Shown here one piece after another: positions 48,261 through 59,929 of a stretch of DNA of 64,000 bases. The stretch covers positions 37,018,707-37,082,706 of the forward strand of contig OX411306.1 of the NCBI GenBank assembly GCA_948150685.1. The letters are read 5' to 3'. This stretch comes from Rhaphigaster nebulosa. Taxonomy: Eukaryota > Arthropoda > Insecta > Hemiptera > Pentatomidae. The notes under the pieces were generated by a model. That model did no database searches and was not told the origin of the DNA. It saw only the letters and a list, made by a program, of their open reading frames with translations. A program made the position numbers and the translations under genes. Each line of letters starts with the position of its first letter. Position 1 is the first letter of the stretch.

Positions 48261-49669
48261 TCTTCCTACATCTCAGCAATTTATTTTATTTTATTAAATC
48301 CATAAAAATTGCAAAGGCCCTTTAGCAACTCCCGAGCGTCGAGAGGTAAACCAAAGAAGGTAATCATAACTTAAACTGCGGTTAGTTGAAATGCACTGAA
48401 TTAAAAAATAAATCCTACTTATAAAATAAAACACGGCACCGGATTCTTAGAGCTGTTTTAACGACCCTAACCATCTCCCCAACCCCCCTATTCTTTCTCT
48501 TTCGTATCGGCAATTTCTTGTCATCTTGTCCAATCTTAACTGTTGATCAAGTTATAAAAAAATAACTCTTGCTTGTGGCTTTCTTAGAGGCTATTCTCAG
48601 TTGCAGACTGCACTGCCTATAAATTTTATATCGTTCATAAAATGAAAATAATTTCTCTATAATAAAAAGCTTGTGTGCTTAGGTAGGTTAGCGTCCATCA
48701 TCGTTTCCAAATCTCCGGAAGTATGTTCGCAACACACACTTTATTTGGTTAACTTTAGGTTAAAGTTTATTAAATGAGCATTATAAAAGTAGCCTAACAA
48801 AGCAAAGGACGAAGAGTTTAGGGATGTAGTTTAGAAATGGTTTACTTTAGAAAAAAAATGTTTATTAATTCTTTATACTTATTTCTCTTTTTTTTTTTTA
48901 AATAGGTATATTGTTTAGTATTCTTAAAAACCGTTCTTGGGATAGCCCCTACTGCTCGTTTCAATTTATTACAGTGTAAAATGAAGTATCAAATTAACAG
49001 CGAAATGATTCTAACATAGATAATAATTTTATACCATAAATTAATTTTTTAAAAAAAAGAACATGTATCTTTATATTTATATAACTAAAGTATGTAAAAA
49101 ATTAGTTAGGTAAAAGATAGTTATGTCACTTAAGTTCATGTATTGATTCATTCATTTCACTAAGTTTTAATGAGTTTCATTACAAGCAATATTTGCTACA
49201 AATCCGGTAAAAGAATCACAAGGGCCCAAGCAAAATACGAAATTAACAAATTTATAATTTGTAAGTTTATTTGTAAAGTTACTGGTTTGCTTAGCTAATT
49301 ATTTGTAAAGTACTAAGTCATGGTTTGAAAGGGGAAAATTAAATTGCGTATTCATTCCCCATTATGATAAATTTTATCTATTTGATTATATTCAAAGCAG
49401 AGATCATAAATGTATATTTTATCAAATCAAGAGTATTAAATCTTTTTTATACTGTTGTTTTATTTTACAAACAATTTTTTTGTTTTTGTTTTTCGATGGA
49501 GCCACAGGTTCTATATATAAACTCCAGTTGCACCTACTTATACATAAAACGTCCGTTTTATTTTTTATTTCTATTTCTTTTGTTCGGAAGATAAAAATAG
49601 TATTCGCAAATAATTATATAAAATATTGTTGATAAATGAAACATATCCTTAAATGGTGAGCATATTAAA

Positions 49670-49960
49670 AAACAGAAAGCCGGTAATTTGTAGGTGCAGA
49701 AAGGGCGTTAGGACTCACTATTTCTGTCGGTTATTATCATCTGCAGCCCGGGTCTGTTAATGTAACCGTAGAATGTTGACTGTTAGAATTGTCATTTAGC
49801 GCTGTTTTAGAATCGAATCCTGTAAACATTTGTATTTAAAATACATCTGTGGTGATACGTAATAGGGGCCTCCCGGTGTTTGTTTACCCTCGGGCTCAAC
49901 TGCTTATCCATTCGATCCCGTCGTCTTCGACAGTTCCCCGCAAACAGGCCTTATCTAACT
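49670..49960. other. GC-richer island, unassigned
   Basis: A CG-containing block inside AT-rich DNA, lacking repeats and open frames of note. Candidate conserved non-coding element. Confidence 0.3.
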
Positions 49961-51194
49961 TATCTTTTTTTAAATATTATTAGGTATATGTTCTTGAAAA
50001 GTATTTTATTTTATCGATTTGAGCTCAAAAGTGCCGAACTATTTAAAATTATTCCAAGACTTACTAATATCTTAGAAACTATCGTAGAAACAAGACAATG
50101 TTATAGTTGGTGGTGTGGAAATGTAGTTGGTTCTCAAAAATACGATTTACCGCCCTACTATAATTTTGGTTATAGTAGGATGGTCTGAAAAGTTATTTCC
50201 TCATACAGACAGTTGTCAATTATTCTTATAAAGATCCTGGCACAAATTTTTGCTGAGTTTAGATTTTTTTTATTGTGAAAGTCGCTTTACATATTTAATA
50301 ATAGTACTCTTCATTTTACGAAGCACCTTAAAGAGATGTATAAGAAACAAGTCATTGATTGGGAGGACAGCCTCTAAGCTCACGTTAAATTTGAAATTAT
50401 CTGATTGTATCAAGCTTAATAAATCAGATTTAATTTATAATATTTTATTAATCTTATAATTAGCTTATTTGAATTAATTTAATTTTATAATTGCAAGGCA
50501 TTAATTGTAAGAAAAAGACATAAATATTGATATTCCATATGAAGCATTACAGTGCAATCTGAAACTTCGTTTTGCTCTCCGGTAAAACTTTTAAGATGTT
50601 ACGTGTATCTTTAGCCTCTTTGTTTCTTGGTGTCTTATATTTAATACAAAGATTTTATATCTTCCATTTGTCGCAGGTTCGTTCCCGATAAACAACAAAT
50701 AAACTAAAAATCTTCCTTCTTTACTTTTGTTAAAATAAAATAATAATCTGTTACTATACTGGTTTTCCACATTGCAGTGACCCTGTGCAAGCATTTCTAC
50801 GCGTCCTATATCACGCCGAAATTACTATTTAATAACATGTTAGCATCGTCAATAACATAAATAATTTAAATGAAATATAAGCAGAAACGAAAACAAAAAA
50901 TTTATAAACTGTAAATAAAAGCTACCTTGCTTTGTCATTTTATCTGAAAATAAGTGGAATGTTGTCATGTAAACAAAATAAAATAAAAATTTATTAATGA
51001 TTAATTATATAATCATAACGATACTTAAATCGAATAAATATGTATGAAAGATTATTCCTTTTTATATATTTTTATTAATATATTGCTAAATATTTTTATA
51101 TGTTGTTTTTAATTCCTGTTTTTTAATTAATTATTTATGTTTATTTTTACGTTTATCGTTCTTGAATTAAATTATAGTGAATTTATATTAATTT

Positions 51195-51790
51195 TGTAGC
51201 AAATGGGCACAATCATGTCGAGTTTACTCTTCAAAGACCAGAAAAATCTATTCGGAGACAGTAGCCGCAAACATAACCGCCAAAAATTTGTGTTGGATGT
51301 TAATCATATTCTATTAAAATCCTCCAGTAGTCCGAATTTCATCATCACGCACCTTCCTCGCTCCCTTCGAGAACTGCGGGTCGTGGATGACACTAAAGGA
51401 GGGCAGAACGGAGCGTACTACTGACAGCAGATAAATAATTAAAGAAGGACGAGTTAAAACAAATGTCGCCGCCGGATCTGGAATCGAGTCCCGTTAGAGA
51501 AGACTCTTTTTGTCGAGAGGCGTCCTTACTGGTCGCCGAGGTAAACGCCCGGTGTGGTCTCCTCCTGATTATGACATTCTACGCCGCAGATGGTAAATCC
51601 TCTCTGTGCCCCTCAGCATCCTCTCGCGATAATCTTCTTCCCTCCCTGAGCCATCCTCCTTTTGTCACCTTGTCTTCCTGTCCTTCAGTCCTGGAAGGAT
51701 GACCCCCGGCTCTGGGAAAGAATATTCAGGGTCCATTCTGGAAGTTGTGTACCCTGAGAGTCATGATCCTCGGATTCGAACAAATTAAAA
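51195..51790. other. GC-richer island with two short open frames
   Basis: The frames 51203-51424 (73 codons) and 51463-51702 (79 codons) lie on the plus strand, the first preceded by an acceptor-like 'ttaattttgtag' ending at 51200. Neither resembles a family I know, both end at stops, and neither has a convincing donor. They could be an unrecognised exon, but conserved non-coding DNA is equally likely. Confidence 0.3.
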
Positions 51791-52469
51791 ACTATTCTTA
51801 TTAATTCGTGTAATTATTAACGAGCGACTCCAAACAAATCCTTAAATCTCAGGTTTTATGTAGAGTGAAAACTACAAAATTGCAAACAATGAAGACAAGA
51901 GATAGCGCGTCTAATATCAGCAGACTAACCAAATAGTTCAATATATACCGTTGTTTTGGGTCTGAATTGTCTGGATAGTTATTTATTTTGTTGGGAGGCT
52001 TAAAAGAAAATATTATAGTGAGTGCATTCGTAAACCGGTCATACCCATTCGAATAATAATTGTGAGAAACAGACACTGTCATTTATCCTTTATATTGTTT
52101 TCATCTAATCACAATTTTTAAAATAATTGAAGAATCAGATTTAATTCTAAATAACTTTTGTTTGTTTATTTGGTTTTAACGAACCCCAACTAGTCTACCC
52201 AAAGTAAGAGAATCGAGAATTATTTCTTGGTAATAATTCCTCCTAAGGCCCCTAACTATCTCCTCCATTTTACCTGGCGTCGCAGGTTCCTAATGAAAAC
52301 ACCTCCAAATTAATCCTTCCTGCCATCGATAATCAAACCTCTTTTCATGTTCTGAGAAGCTACAACAGAAGTAGTAACAAAGCAGTAGGCTTTGCTATAT
52401 ATGGTTTTGTGAAAGTTTTTAATTCGAATTAACCCATCATTGTTAATTTGAATCTCATCATTCTCGCGA

Positions 52470-52800
52470 TTATAGACCTCATACGTCGCGTTTCTAAAAA
52501 TAGGTTGTTTCCCACGAAGAGCTAAGAACCGGGAGGACGAGTGAAGAAGAAGAAGAAAGAGAGGAGGAAACACAAAAGGATAGCGAAGAGTGTTTAGCCT
52601 GTGTGGGCCTACACCTCCACAAAGATGTGTCACCGCGCTGCCTCCTTCGTTTGCATATCCTTCGGCTAATATATTCGTCTTCATGAGAACCACTTCCCAT
52701 CCACGGCTTATAATTAGTTGCTTACCTTTATGGATTTATGCTAGTTCTTCGTCCTCAACGGAATGCCCTATCGATGGCTCCAGTTCTTAACAATGAGGCA
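52470..52800. other. GC-richer island, unassigned
   Basis: It contains a GAAGAAGAAGAAGAAAG run near 52542-52560. Opposite-strand open frames (127 codons minus, 66 codons plus) overlap here without a domain. Confidence 0.3.
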
Positions 52801-54671
52801 ACGATCTCATGTCTGCGTCGAAGATCAATTTAATAAGGATCTTTTAACAAATACACCCTAAGCACCTCATCTCCTTAACAGAAACAAAACTTACCGAACT
52901 ATGTTTGTGTTTATCCTGTAAGATGTTTTGCAAAATACGATTCCTTTCCACTTGAATTTCATTACTTTAAACTAAATTATTATTCCTTTGTTCTCCTATC
53001 TTCATAAGGCTCGGTTTACCCTATTCATGAATTTATTCAATAATAGAAAACCAGTTTCTGGAAATCGAAACTACATAGACGATCTTTATTATAACTATGC
53101 AATTATTATAACTAGCTTTAATCAAAGTAAGCTCAGTTGGCTACAATATCAGTATAAGCTCGTAGAGTCATTTTAGTGGTCATAATCATTTGAGATCCGC
53201 GGTCATAAAAAAACGATCTAAAATGTAGAGGTTATTAAATTTCTTGCCATGGTACACCAAAGTTTCCATATTTCTTTGACAGATAATAATCATTTCAAAG
53301 CATCTCAAGCATTATAACAGTAAACAATATCACAACAGAGAATTAAGAATTTCTACAAGTTCTTAATTTTATTTCTCAAATTCCCGTTCTCACTTCTTGA
53401 TGCCAAATATTAAATATTTAAATAAATTCGAGCTGACGGATATGGTTTCATAAAATTTGCCCGCCTGTTTGAATTTTCCTGCCTAAGAAACTTTATGATA
53501 GGAATATCTGGCAAATAAATATTCAAGCTCAGTAATCTCTATTCGATCTCTATTCCAACGAGAAAAATTATAATCTGAACTCCTTCTACGTTCGCAATGA
53601 ATGTAACCACTCTATTCGTACGAATTCAATTGGAGTGTTTCCCACGAGCTCTTACGAATTTATGTCCAATGCAACCGCCGTCTTAGGTAAAGCAATCCGG
53701 TCTGAACGTAGGTGACGTGAGTGGGAGCTCTTCAAGCTCCCCGATTCTCATATAATGACATCCCATTTTGCTAATAATTTTACTGTTTTCCTTCAATGTT
53801 TGTAAAAAGAAATTCAAGTCAAAATGACTAAAAGTGTATATTAGAACTTTCACATATGGAAGAATTTTAGCTTATAATGTAGATTACCTTATTCCCTTTA
53901 ATGACCTCTAAGAAAACTAACGGCAGACTAATGTGAATGCAAAACATTTAAAGAATGCACTTTATACGCAACGGCTATTTGATTATATGATAGAAAAAAA
54001 ACGAAAAAAAAAACGGTCGGCTCACGTGTCCATCGCCACATGATATTACATCAGGCGGCGCATGTATATTTGCCTAGAGATAATCCTTGCAAGCAACATC
54101 GGTATTGAATCTACATGTCCGCTTCGAATTAGATTATTTATATTCCAAAACAATTTATGAAATAATGATTAAATATAGTTAAACTGAGCTCGTAAAGAGT
54201 TCAATGCATTCATCGGCCAGGCTGCAGTCTGCAGGAAATGATGCAACGTTTAAGAATAAACTTATTTTATAATTGATCTCGGAAACCCTATGATGTTCAA
54301 TGACTTGTAAATATTTATTTTTAAGATGCACTAGTGTATAATTATATAGAACCAGTTCATTACAGACAGAGGCGCTTTAACTGTCGCAGCTATGTCCGGA
54401 CTTACAAAAATACCATACCCGTGAATCAGCCGGTGACCTCCGCATATAACTACAATATTATCGAAGTATTTTAGTATTTTATTATGTTATCATCGTAATA
54501 GTTGGCACCAACACAATCTCATGTCCTTCAGTTAATATTAGTACTATCAATCTAACTGATTAATTGATACTGATAGATCTGGAACTATTTTTTAAATGTA
54601 ATTTGCTTTTATCTGTAGTTAACTGTTAACAAATAATTACAGGTTCTTTCTTTCCAACCTGATGCTAAATA

Positions 54672-54975
54672 TGTAAGGCTGGAACTATGATTTTTGCAAG
54701 GGGAGGCATACTTAATTTTGCCGTCCCTTTTTTCACCCCCTTCCCTCAGTAAAGGTCAACAACAGTATTTAGGTAATATATTTCTAAATTTATATGATCA
54801 TCTCATTTTATTGAATGAATTGAGGTCAAAACAATCAAAAGGCAGAAACAAATAAAAGTTGCCGAACCGAAAAATAAAATCTCTTTAAAATTTGTCGCCT
54901 CCTAAATTTTCCCAAAAGGCTAGTGCCTCCTGTGTCCCGCCCCTTCCTCTTGGATCCGACTCTGGATGGATGGAT
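54672..54975. mobile_element. Probable DNA-transposon remnant of the 'GCCGCCCC' type
   Basis: 'ttttgccgtcccttttttca' (54717-54736) and 'tttgtcgcctcctaaatttt' (54891-54910), ending in 'ttggatccgactctgg', resemble a widespread insect non-autonomous element whose ends read 'GGCTGG...' and '...GATCCGGCTCTG'. The ends are only loosely inverted. Recollection-based assignment. Confidence 0.4.
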
Positions 54976-55758
54976 CTGACTATGGAATACGAAAAGCGAT
55001 AACGAGCTGGACCATTTACCATTTTTTTATACCTTATACAATGAACAATATTCAGTTTGTTCATTTCCTATTGAGGCGCTACTCCTAATGAAAATATCTG
55101 CTATCGGTGGCTGAGAGATAGGATTTGTGACATAGTTTGGAGAGCCGTGGCCCTGTTGGGATTGTGCGCACATTGTGTAGCAGACACTCCCAGAACTGGT
55201 CCCTTGCTGATCACTTTCTCCACTGGGCACTACTGATCACATCTCCACAGCCTATTTCATCGCGCCTAGCGCTTGGGTCAATCGTTTTATTGGCTATTTC
55301 GAATCTATCAAAAAGGAGAGTAGTTAACAATATCCTAGAAAATATATACAATTAATCTGTGGACTAATCTATATTTAATAATGTAGGTAAGTTTTTTTTT
55401 AAACAATATTTTATCCGTTTAAGATTGCAGTTGACGTCTTGCAGAACTTCCTCCAGTACAGCATACTCCCTGTGAAGACCACACCAGTTTTTAATTTTAC
55501 TTTATCTGGATGAAATATGATCTAATGAAGTTTAAAATTGACTTATGTTACTTACAATACCTTTGTTGGCTAAGGTCAATCTATTCTAGGTAACATTTAT
55601 TCATGGAGTAGTGGCTTTTCAGGACAAAAATTAGTTCATAATTTATTTCTAATCCAAATTTAACTAGTTAGTGGCATTTTACCCGAGAGAGTAGCCTCGA
55701 TTGTTTACACTAATGATTCAATAAGACAAGTAACAACAAAAACAACTAATCCTTGTAT

Positions 55759-56457
55759 CAGTTGATATCCGCATGATGGTATAGAAGGATCAATCTAGTT
55801 AGGGATTGATAAATTATTTGCCACTTCTATAATTTTGTTTTTATTGAAAACTAGTTTCGAATGTTATACATTCATCTTCAGTTATACATCATCAACAACT
55901 TCAAATTAAATATATATGAAGCACTTGAAATAATTAAATCCTTCAAATACAATCCAGATTTTTACTTAAATGACCAAATAAATATTTCCAATAGTCCAAT
56001 CTTAAATTTATTCCCATCTATAACAGAAAAAAACAATTACTCACCGGAATTACTTGAAAAACGTCGACCCTTAAACCGTTTACCTATTAACACCCCACCT
56101 TTCTTCCATTGCTAGTTCAGTGCAAGAAGAAACCAGTACAAACTTTTTTGTTTGATATAATCCATTTATTTGTTTGATTCGTTGATCCATTTATATAAAA
56201 CTTGGTGAGTACCAATATGTATTTGATTTCTTGTCTTAATTAAATTCATAATTCATAAATGTTTTATAATACTAATTTATATTACACCAAACTGTATTTT
56301 GAATTGCTTATTTTTGAATTTTTGTGTGTTTTTACACATATATATTTAATTTGAGGCTGTTGATAATGTATAATTGAAGATAAATGTTCAAAACATTGGA
56401 AACTAGTTTTCAATAAAAAACAAATTATTCAAAACCAAATTTATCAATCCCTAATTA
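55759..56457 (+). mobile_element. Short Penelope-like element, copy B
   Basis: Flanked by the 11-bp direct repeat AATCCTTGTAT (55748-55758 and 56458-56468). It begins 'cagttgatatccgcatgatg', as copy A does in reverse, then carries an inverted LTR-like end (55795-55885), a coding remnant (55903-56115) and a direct LTR-like end (about 56290-56455). Copy A at 5275-5948 has the same order in the opposite orientation. The reverse transcriptase and GIY-YIG regions are absent. Confidence 0.72.
55903..56115 (+). pseudogene. C-terminal tail of a Penelope-type polyprotein
   Basis: The frame includes 'EALEIIKSFKYNPDFYLNDQ' and INISNSPILNLF. The 'LEALEI...LNDQ' spacing is what I recall at the extreme C-terminus of arthropod Penelope proteins, after the endonuclease. 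The same segment is on the minus strand of copy A, with changes. It is too short to be functional. Confidence 0.5.
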
Positions 56458-56469
56458 AATCCTTGTATG

Positions 56470-57027
56470 TTCTCCCATTATGCATTTATTCAGCATTGAG
56501 TAAAAAATTTCTGCTAAAATGAAAGCTACTGAAGTTATATAACTTTATATATGTAAACTTCGTCTCGGTTTGACGAACGAAAAATTAAGAAAAATTGCAT
56601 ACTGATGTGATAATTACAGTAAGAATACAACTATTTCTTAAATTTTCGTTCGTCAACCCGAGACGAAGTTTGCACACATAACTCAGTTTGCATTTATTCA
56701 ACAATACCTTGTGTTTTTCATTTGTTTTTTCGTCAAACCATTTCACAAACAGACTCGAGTATTCAGTTGACTGGTACTCCTTTAAACAAAAAATAACACT
56801 GTGTTTTCGCAGATTATTTTTTAAATAAAAACGGCAATAAATTTAGAACAAAAATATAACAGTCACAAGACATCCTGCGGTGTCTAATAATGTCTGTACT
56901 TTTTTTTAAATCGTTTTTGCGCAATTAATTACTTAAATATACAATCAATCAAAATTTTTTTTGGTGCTTATGCTTCCATTTTAGCAGAAAATTTATACTC
57001 TCTGCTGAATTAACACATAACGAGAGA
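56470..57027. mobile_element. MITE with long terminal repeats and nested palindrome
   Basis: The ends 56470-56526 and about 56972-57027 are inverted repeats over about 55 bases ('taaaaaatttctgctaaaat' against 'ttttagcagaaaatttatac'). Inside, 56551-56593 and 56633-56679 form a second inverted pair with 'gtctcgg-ttgacgaacgaaa' at its core. About 558 bp, non-coding. Copy B of the Penelope-like element sits directly at its left border. Confidence 0.7.
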
Positions 57028-57248
57028 AAATTGGTAAATTAGTTGTTTCGGTTTTGACATTTCTTTTTTAATCATTAGTGTACACAATCGAGAATGATCT
57101 CTCGGGCCCGATGCACTAACTAGTTTAGTTTGGTTAAGAACAATTTCTATTTCAATATTAAATTTTCAAAATTTGAATTTTTTTCTGCTAAAGTCGCTGT
57201 TTGACCCACTGCGCTGCGCCTATATTGACGGAAGACCTCCAGGATTCC

Positions 57249-57251
<3 letters not shown>

Positions 57252-57333
<82 letters not shown>

Positions 57334-57356
57334 ATATACATATATATGTATATATT
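57252..57356. repeat. Long interrupted (TA)n microsatellite
   Basis: About 34 pure units, then TTTA and TACA/TG interruptions. Tyr-Ile frames over it are artefacts. Confidence 0.97.
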
Positions 57357-57720
57357 ATGAACTTTCCAACTCGTCTTGTATTTATTTTGCAACTTTGGAA
57401 ATATAATTAATTATTAAAATAATTATACCCAAATTAAAATGATTAATAACGACAGAAATGTGTCTTCAATACACAACCACCATTTTTTTAATAATTTTAT
57501 GGAAGTTTTATTTTTGCAATAAGACAGTTTTCCTAATCAGTCTTTCAAATAGTATGCGATCGAAAATCAGGGTGTTTAGATAAAAGGTTATAAATTTAGG
57601 TTGCTTTTTGTATCTTTTATTTGTATCAACTTTTGATATGTCTTAGAAGACATTAGGATGCCAAGGGTGAAATAAAGATACGCTTGAACTGACTTTACTG
57701 CAGGTGTCTTCAGATCTGAA

Positions 57721-58356
57721 ATGCTTCTTGAGCACTCGGTGGTTTATCCGTTAGTTCCTGACCTAACTCCCAGTATTTTTAAAACTCGCTCTTACGGAAA
57801 ACAACGCTTGACTGACAGCGGCAACCCGCCGCAAAACCAGCACCTGTCGCTGAGAAGCGTAGTGCTAGTCACAGGCGCAGGTGAGAGGGCAGGTGAAGAG
57901 TTAGTGATTTTTCAATTAGAGACGGAGCGAGCAGTGGTGCGGGACTGGCTAATGGTGCAGGGAGTGTCTTGGCCTACTGATCAGGCCTCATCGCGCGACA
58001 CACAAGTCACAAAGCCCTCGATGGACCGTGACTTGTTGGATTTTTCTTTTTGTTTCTGTCTTCTTCCTCCGTATCTCCATCTGCCCTGTACATCCTGGCA
58101 ATCTCTAATGATCTCTACGCTCCACCTGCCGGAGGAAATCGGTCCTTGTTCAGAAGGCCTTCGGTGCAGGAAGGGGTGTCATTGCGGAAAATTGCACTGT
58201 CTGGAACTTGAGGAAGTTCCGCGTAGTTTTGGTGGTCTGGCAATGGATTTAATGGGTATTCGATTTCTAAATCAGTTTGCTGGAACGAGTGAGATTTGTC
58301 ATCGACAAAATGAAGGAATCACTCGCCATTCTGTTGTGTCGTATGGAAAGGGTTGA
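57721..58356 (+). other. Unexplained 211-codon open frame in a GC-richer block
   Basis: This is the longest open frame in the window. It starts just downstream of an acceptor-like 'tgactttactgcag' (ending 57703). It contains a cysteine cluster ('CSEGLRCRKGCHCGKLHC', residues about 142-159) that resembles no EGF or other module I can name, and a strong donor-like GCAG/GTGAGA near 57883. The block has coding-like GC, but the protein has mixed composition and no domain. It may be chance, an exon in another frame, or a conserved regulatory block. Confidence 0.25.
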
Positions 58357-58428
58357 ATTTTAATGGAACAGTTCACGACCCAATAAAAAATATTCAATTA
58401 AATATTATCCTCGTTAAATTTTCACAAA

Positions 58429-58947
58429 TTCTTAGTTCACTATTAAGGCATATGTTTTAATTTTTATTGACATCAACTAACTGTGCCCCGTGGTTTCAAC
58501 CTCGTTAATTTTGTCTTAAATACAAAATAACTTTTAAAATGATTACCTGTAATCAATATATAATAGGTTATTATTATGCAGTCTCATTTGTTGTAACATT
58601 AACTTGGAACAGGGTCAAAAAAGTAATATATTTTTATAAACGGCAATTAAGTTTCACTTAAATAAATTTTACTTTTTACAATTTCTTAGTACACTATTAA
58701 GGCATATGTTTTAATTTTTATTGAATTATTAACTAACTGTGCCCCGTGGTTTCACCCTCGTTAAATTTGTCTTAAATACAAAATAACTTTTTAAATTATT
58801 ACCTATAATCAGCATATGATAGGTTATTATTATTCAGTCTCATTTGTTGTTGACATTAACGAGGAACATAGTCAAAAAAGCAATAAATTTTTAGAAACGG
58901 CAATTAAGTTTCACTTAAATAAATTTTACGTTTTACAATTTTATAAG
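58429..58947. repeat. Two-unit tandem duplication, period ~254 bp
   Basis: Copy 1 (58429-58682) and copy 2 (58683-58947) share 'tattaaggcatatgttttaa', 'ctgtgccccgtggtttca' and 'gtttcacttaaataaatttt' in order at about 90% identity. The 'ACTAACTGTGCCCCGTGGTT' phrase is a familiar start of short retroelement tails in insects. Confidence 0.85.
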
Positions 58948-59029
58948 TCAAATCTAGCCCTCCAAATTTATTTTGAAAATAATGTTTTCAGAAAATGATT
59001 TCATACTTATTAAAAGTTCGTCAACTTAC

Positions 59030-59515
59030 TTCCACGGGTATGAAGTTGTCATGAAAACGACACATTCTAATGCTACAAATAATAGCAAGTTGGACATTTA
59101 TTCTCTCGGCAATTTATTTATGGTTACTGTTCCGTTCCTATAGGTCTTATCTTAATGTTATAAAAGCACGGTCTATCTAGCGCGAAAAGGGTTTTTCAAA
59201 TTGGACCGGTGGTTCCTAAAATTACTGTGTTCATACACGCAAACTGGTAACCATTATATAATAGTATATAGATATTGATAGTTGATGAAGTTGTCGCGAT
59301 AACGAAGCGTACGCAAGAAGGATACTTTTTCTCTTACCAATTTATTTATGATTACTACTCCGGTCCTATGGGTCGTAGCGTAATGTTTTAAATCATACAG
59401 CCTTCCTCAATGCCTTATTTATAGTAAAAAGAATTTTTGTAACCAGCTTGGCAGTTCCTGAATTTATGCGTTCAAAACATAAAAACTTTTCAGCTTTATA
59501 TAATAGTATAGATTT
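59030..59515 (+). mobile_element. Retroelement 3' tails (SINE/LINE-like), two units
   Basis: Two related segments (about 59030-59275 and 59276-59515) each carry 'caatttatttatg-ttact', 'ccta-gggtc-ta-cgtaatg', an 'aaaaag-ttttt-aa' block, a 'gg-ggttcctgaa' block and end in 'tatataatagtatagat' or close. This is the pattern of non-LTR/SINE tails in insects and probably belongs with the tandem units to the left. Confidence 0.55.
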
Positions 59516-59639
59516 TTATCATAGTATTTTCCTTCATACATAACGCATTAAATCTATATTTTTGTTCCAGCGATAAACCATCTCGCTAATCCTAAAAAAC
59601 AAAAAAAAAAGTAGTTATGCATACCACAGCTGATAAAAT

Positions 59640-59925
59640 ACCCAGACACACGACCTAGAAGGAGGCCAGCTCCGAACTAGACTGTGAGTCAGTGAGTGTG
59701 GATCGCGACTAAGGTGTGGTGTGGGCAGATATTAACGCATAATTACAATTAATACCCACAGCCACGTAATAGTCGTAACGAACCGATCCATGGAACCAGC
59801 TGTAATAATATATCTTTCATGTAGTGAGGATAGACTGGTAGAAGTCGCCATAGATCCAAAGGCAGGACCAATTATTGATCGTTTTCGCAACTGTCAAGAA
59901 CAGACCGATACAAGGCGTAGAACCA
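59640..59925. other. GC-richer island, unassigned
   Basis: Compositionally distinct, without long open frames or repeats. Candidate conserved non-coding element. Confidence 0.3.
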
Positions 59926-59929
59926 TAAT

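Noticed and set aside
50150..50240. mariner-like terminal repeat ('ggtctgaaaagttatttcc') beside a short hairpin
   Set aside because: Only one possible end of weak similarity, with no opposite terminus or transposase.
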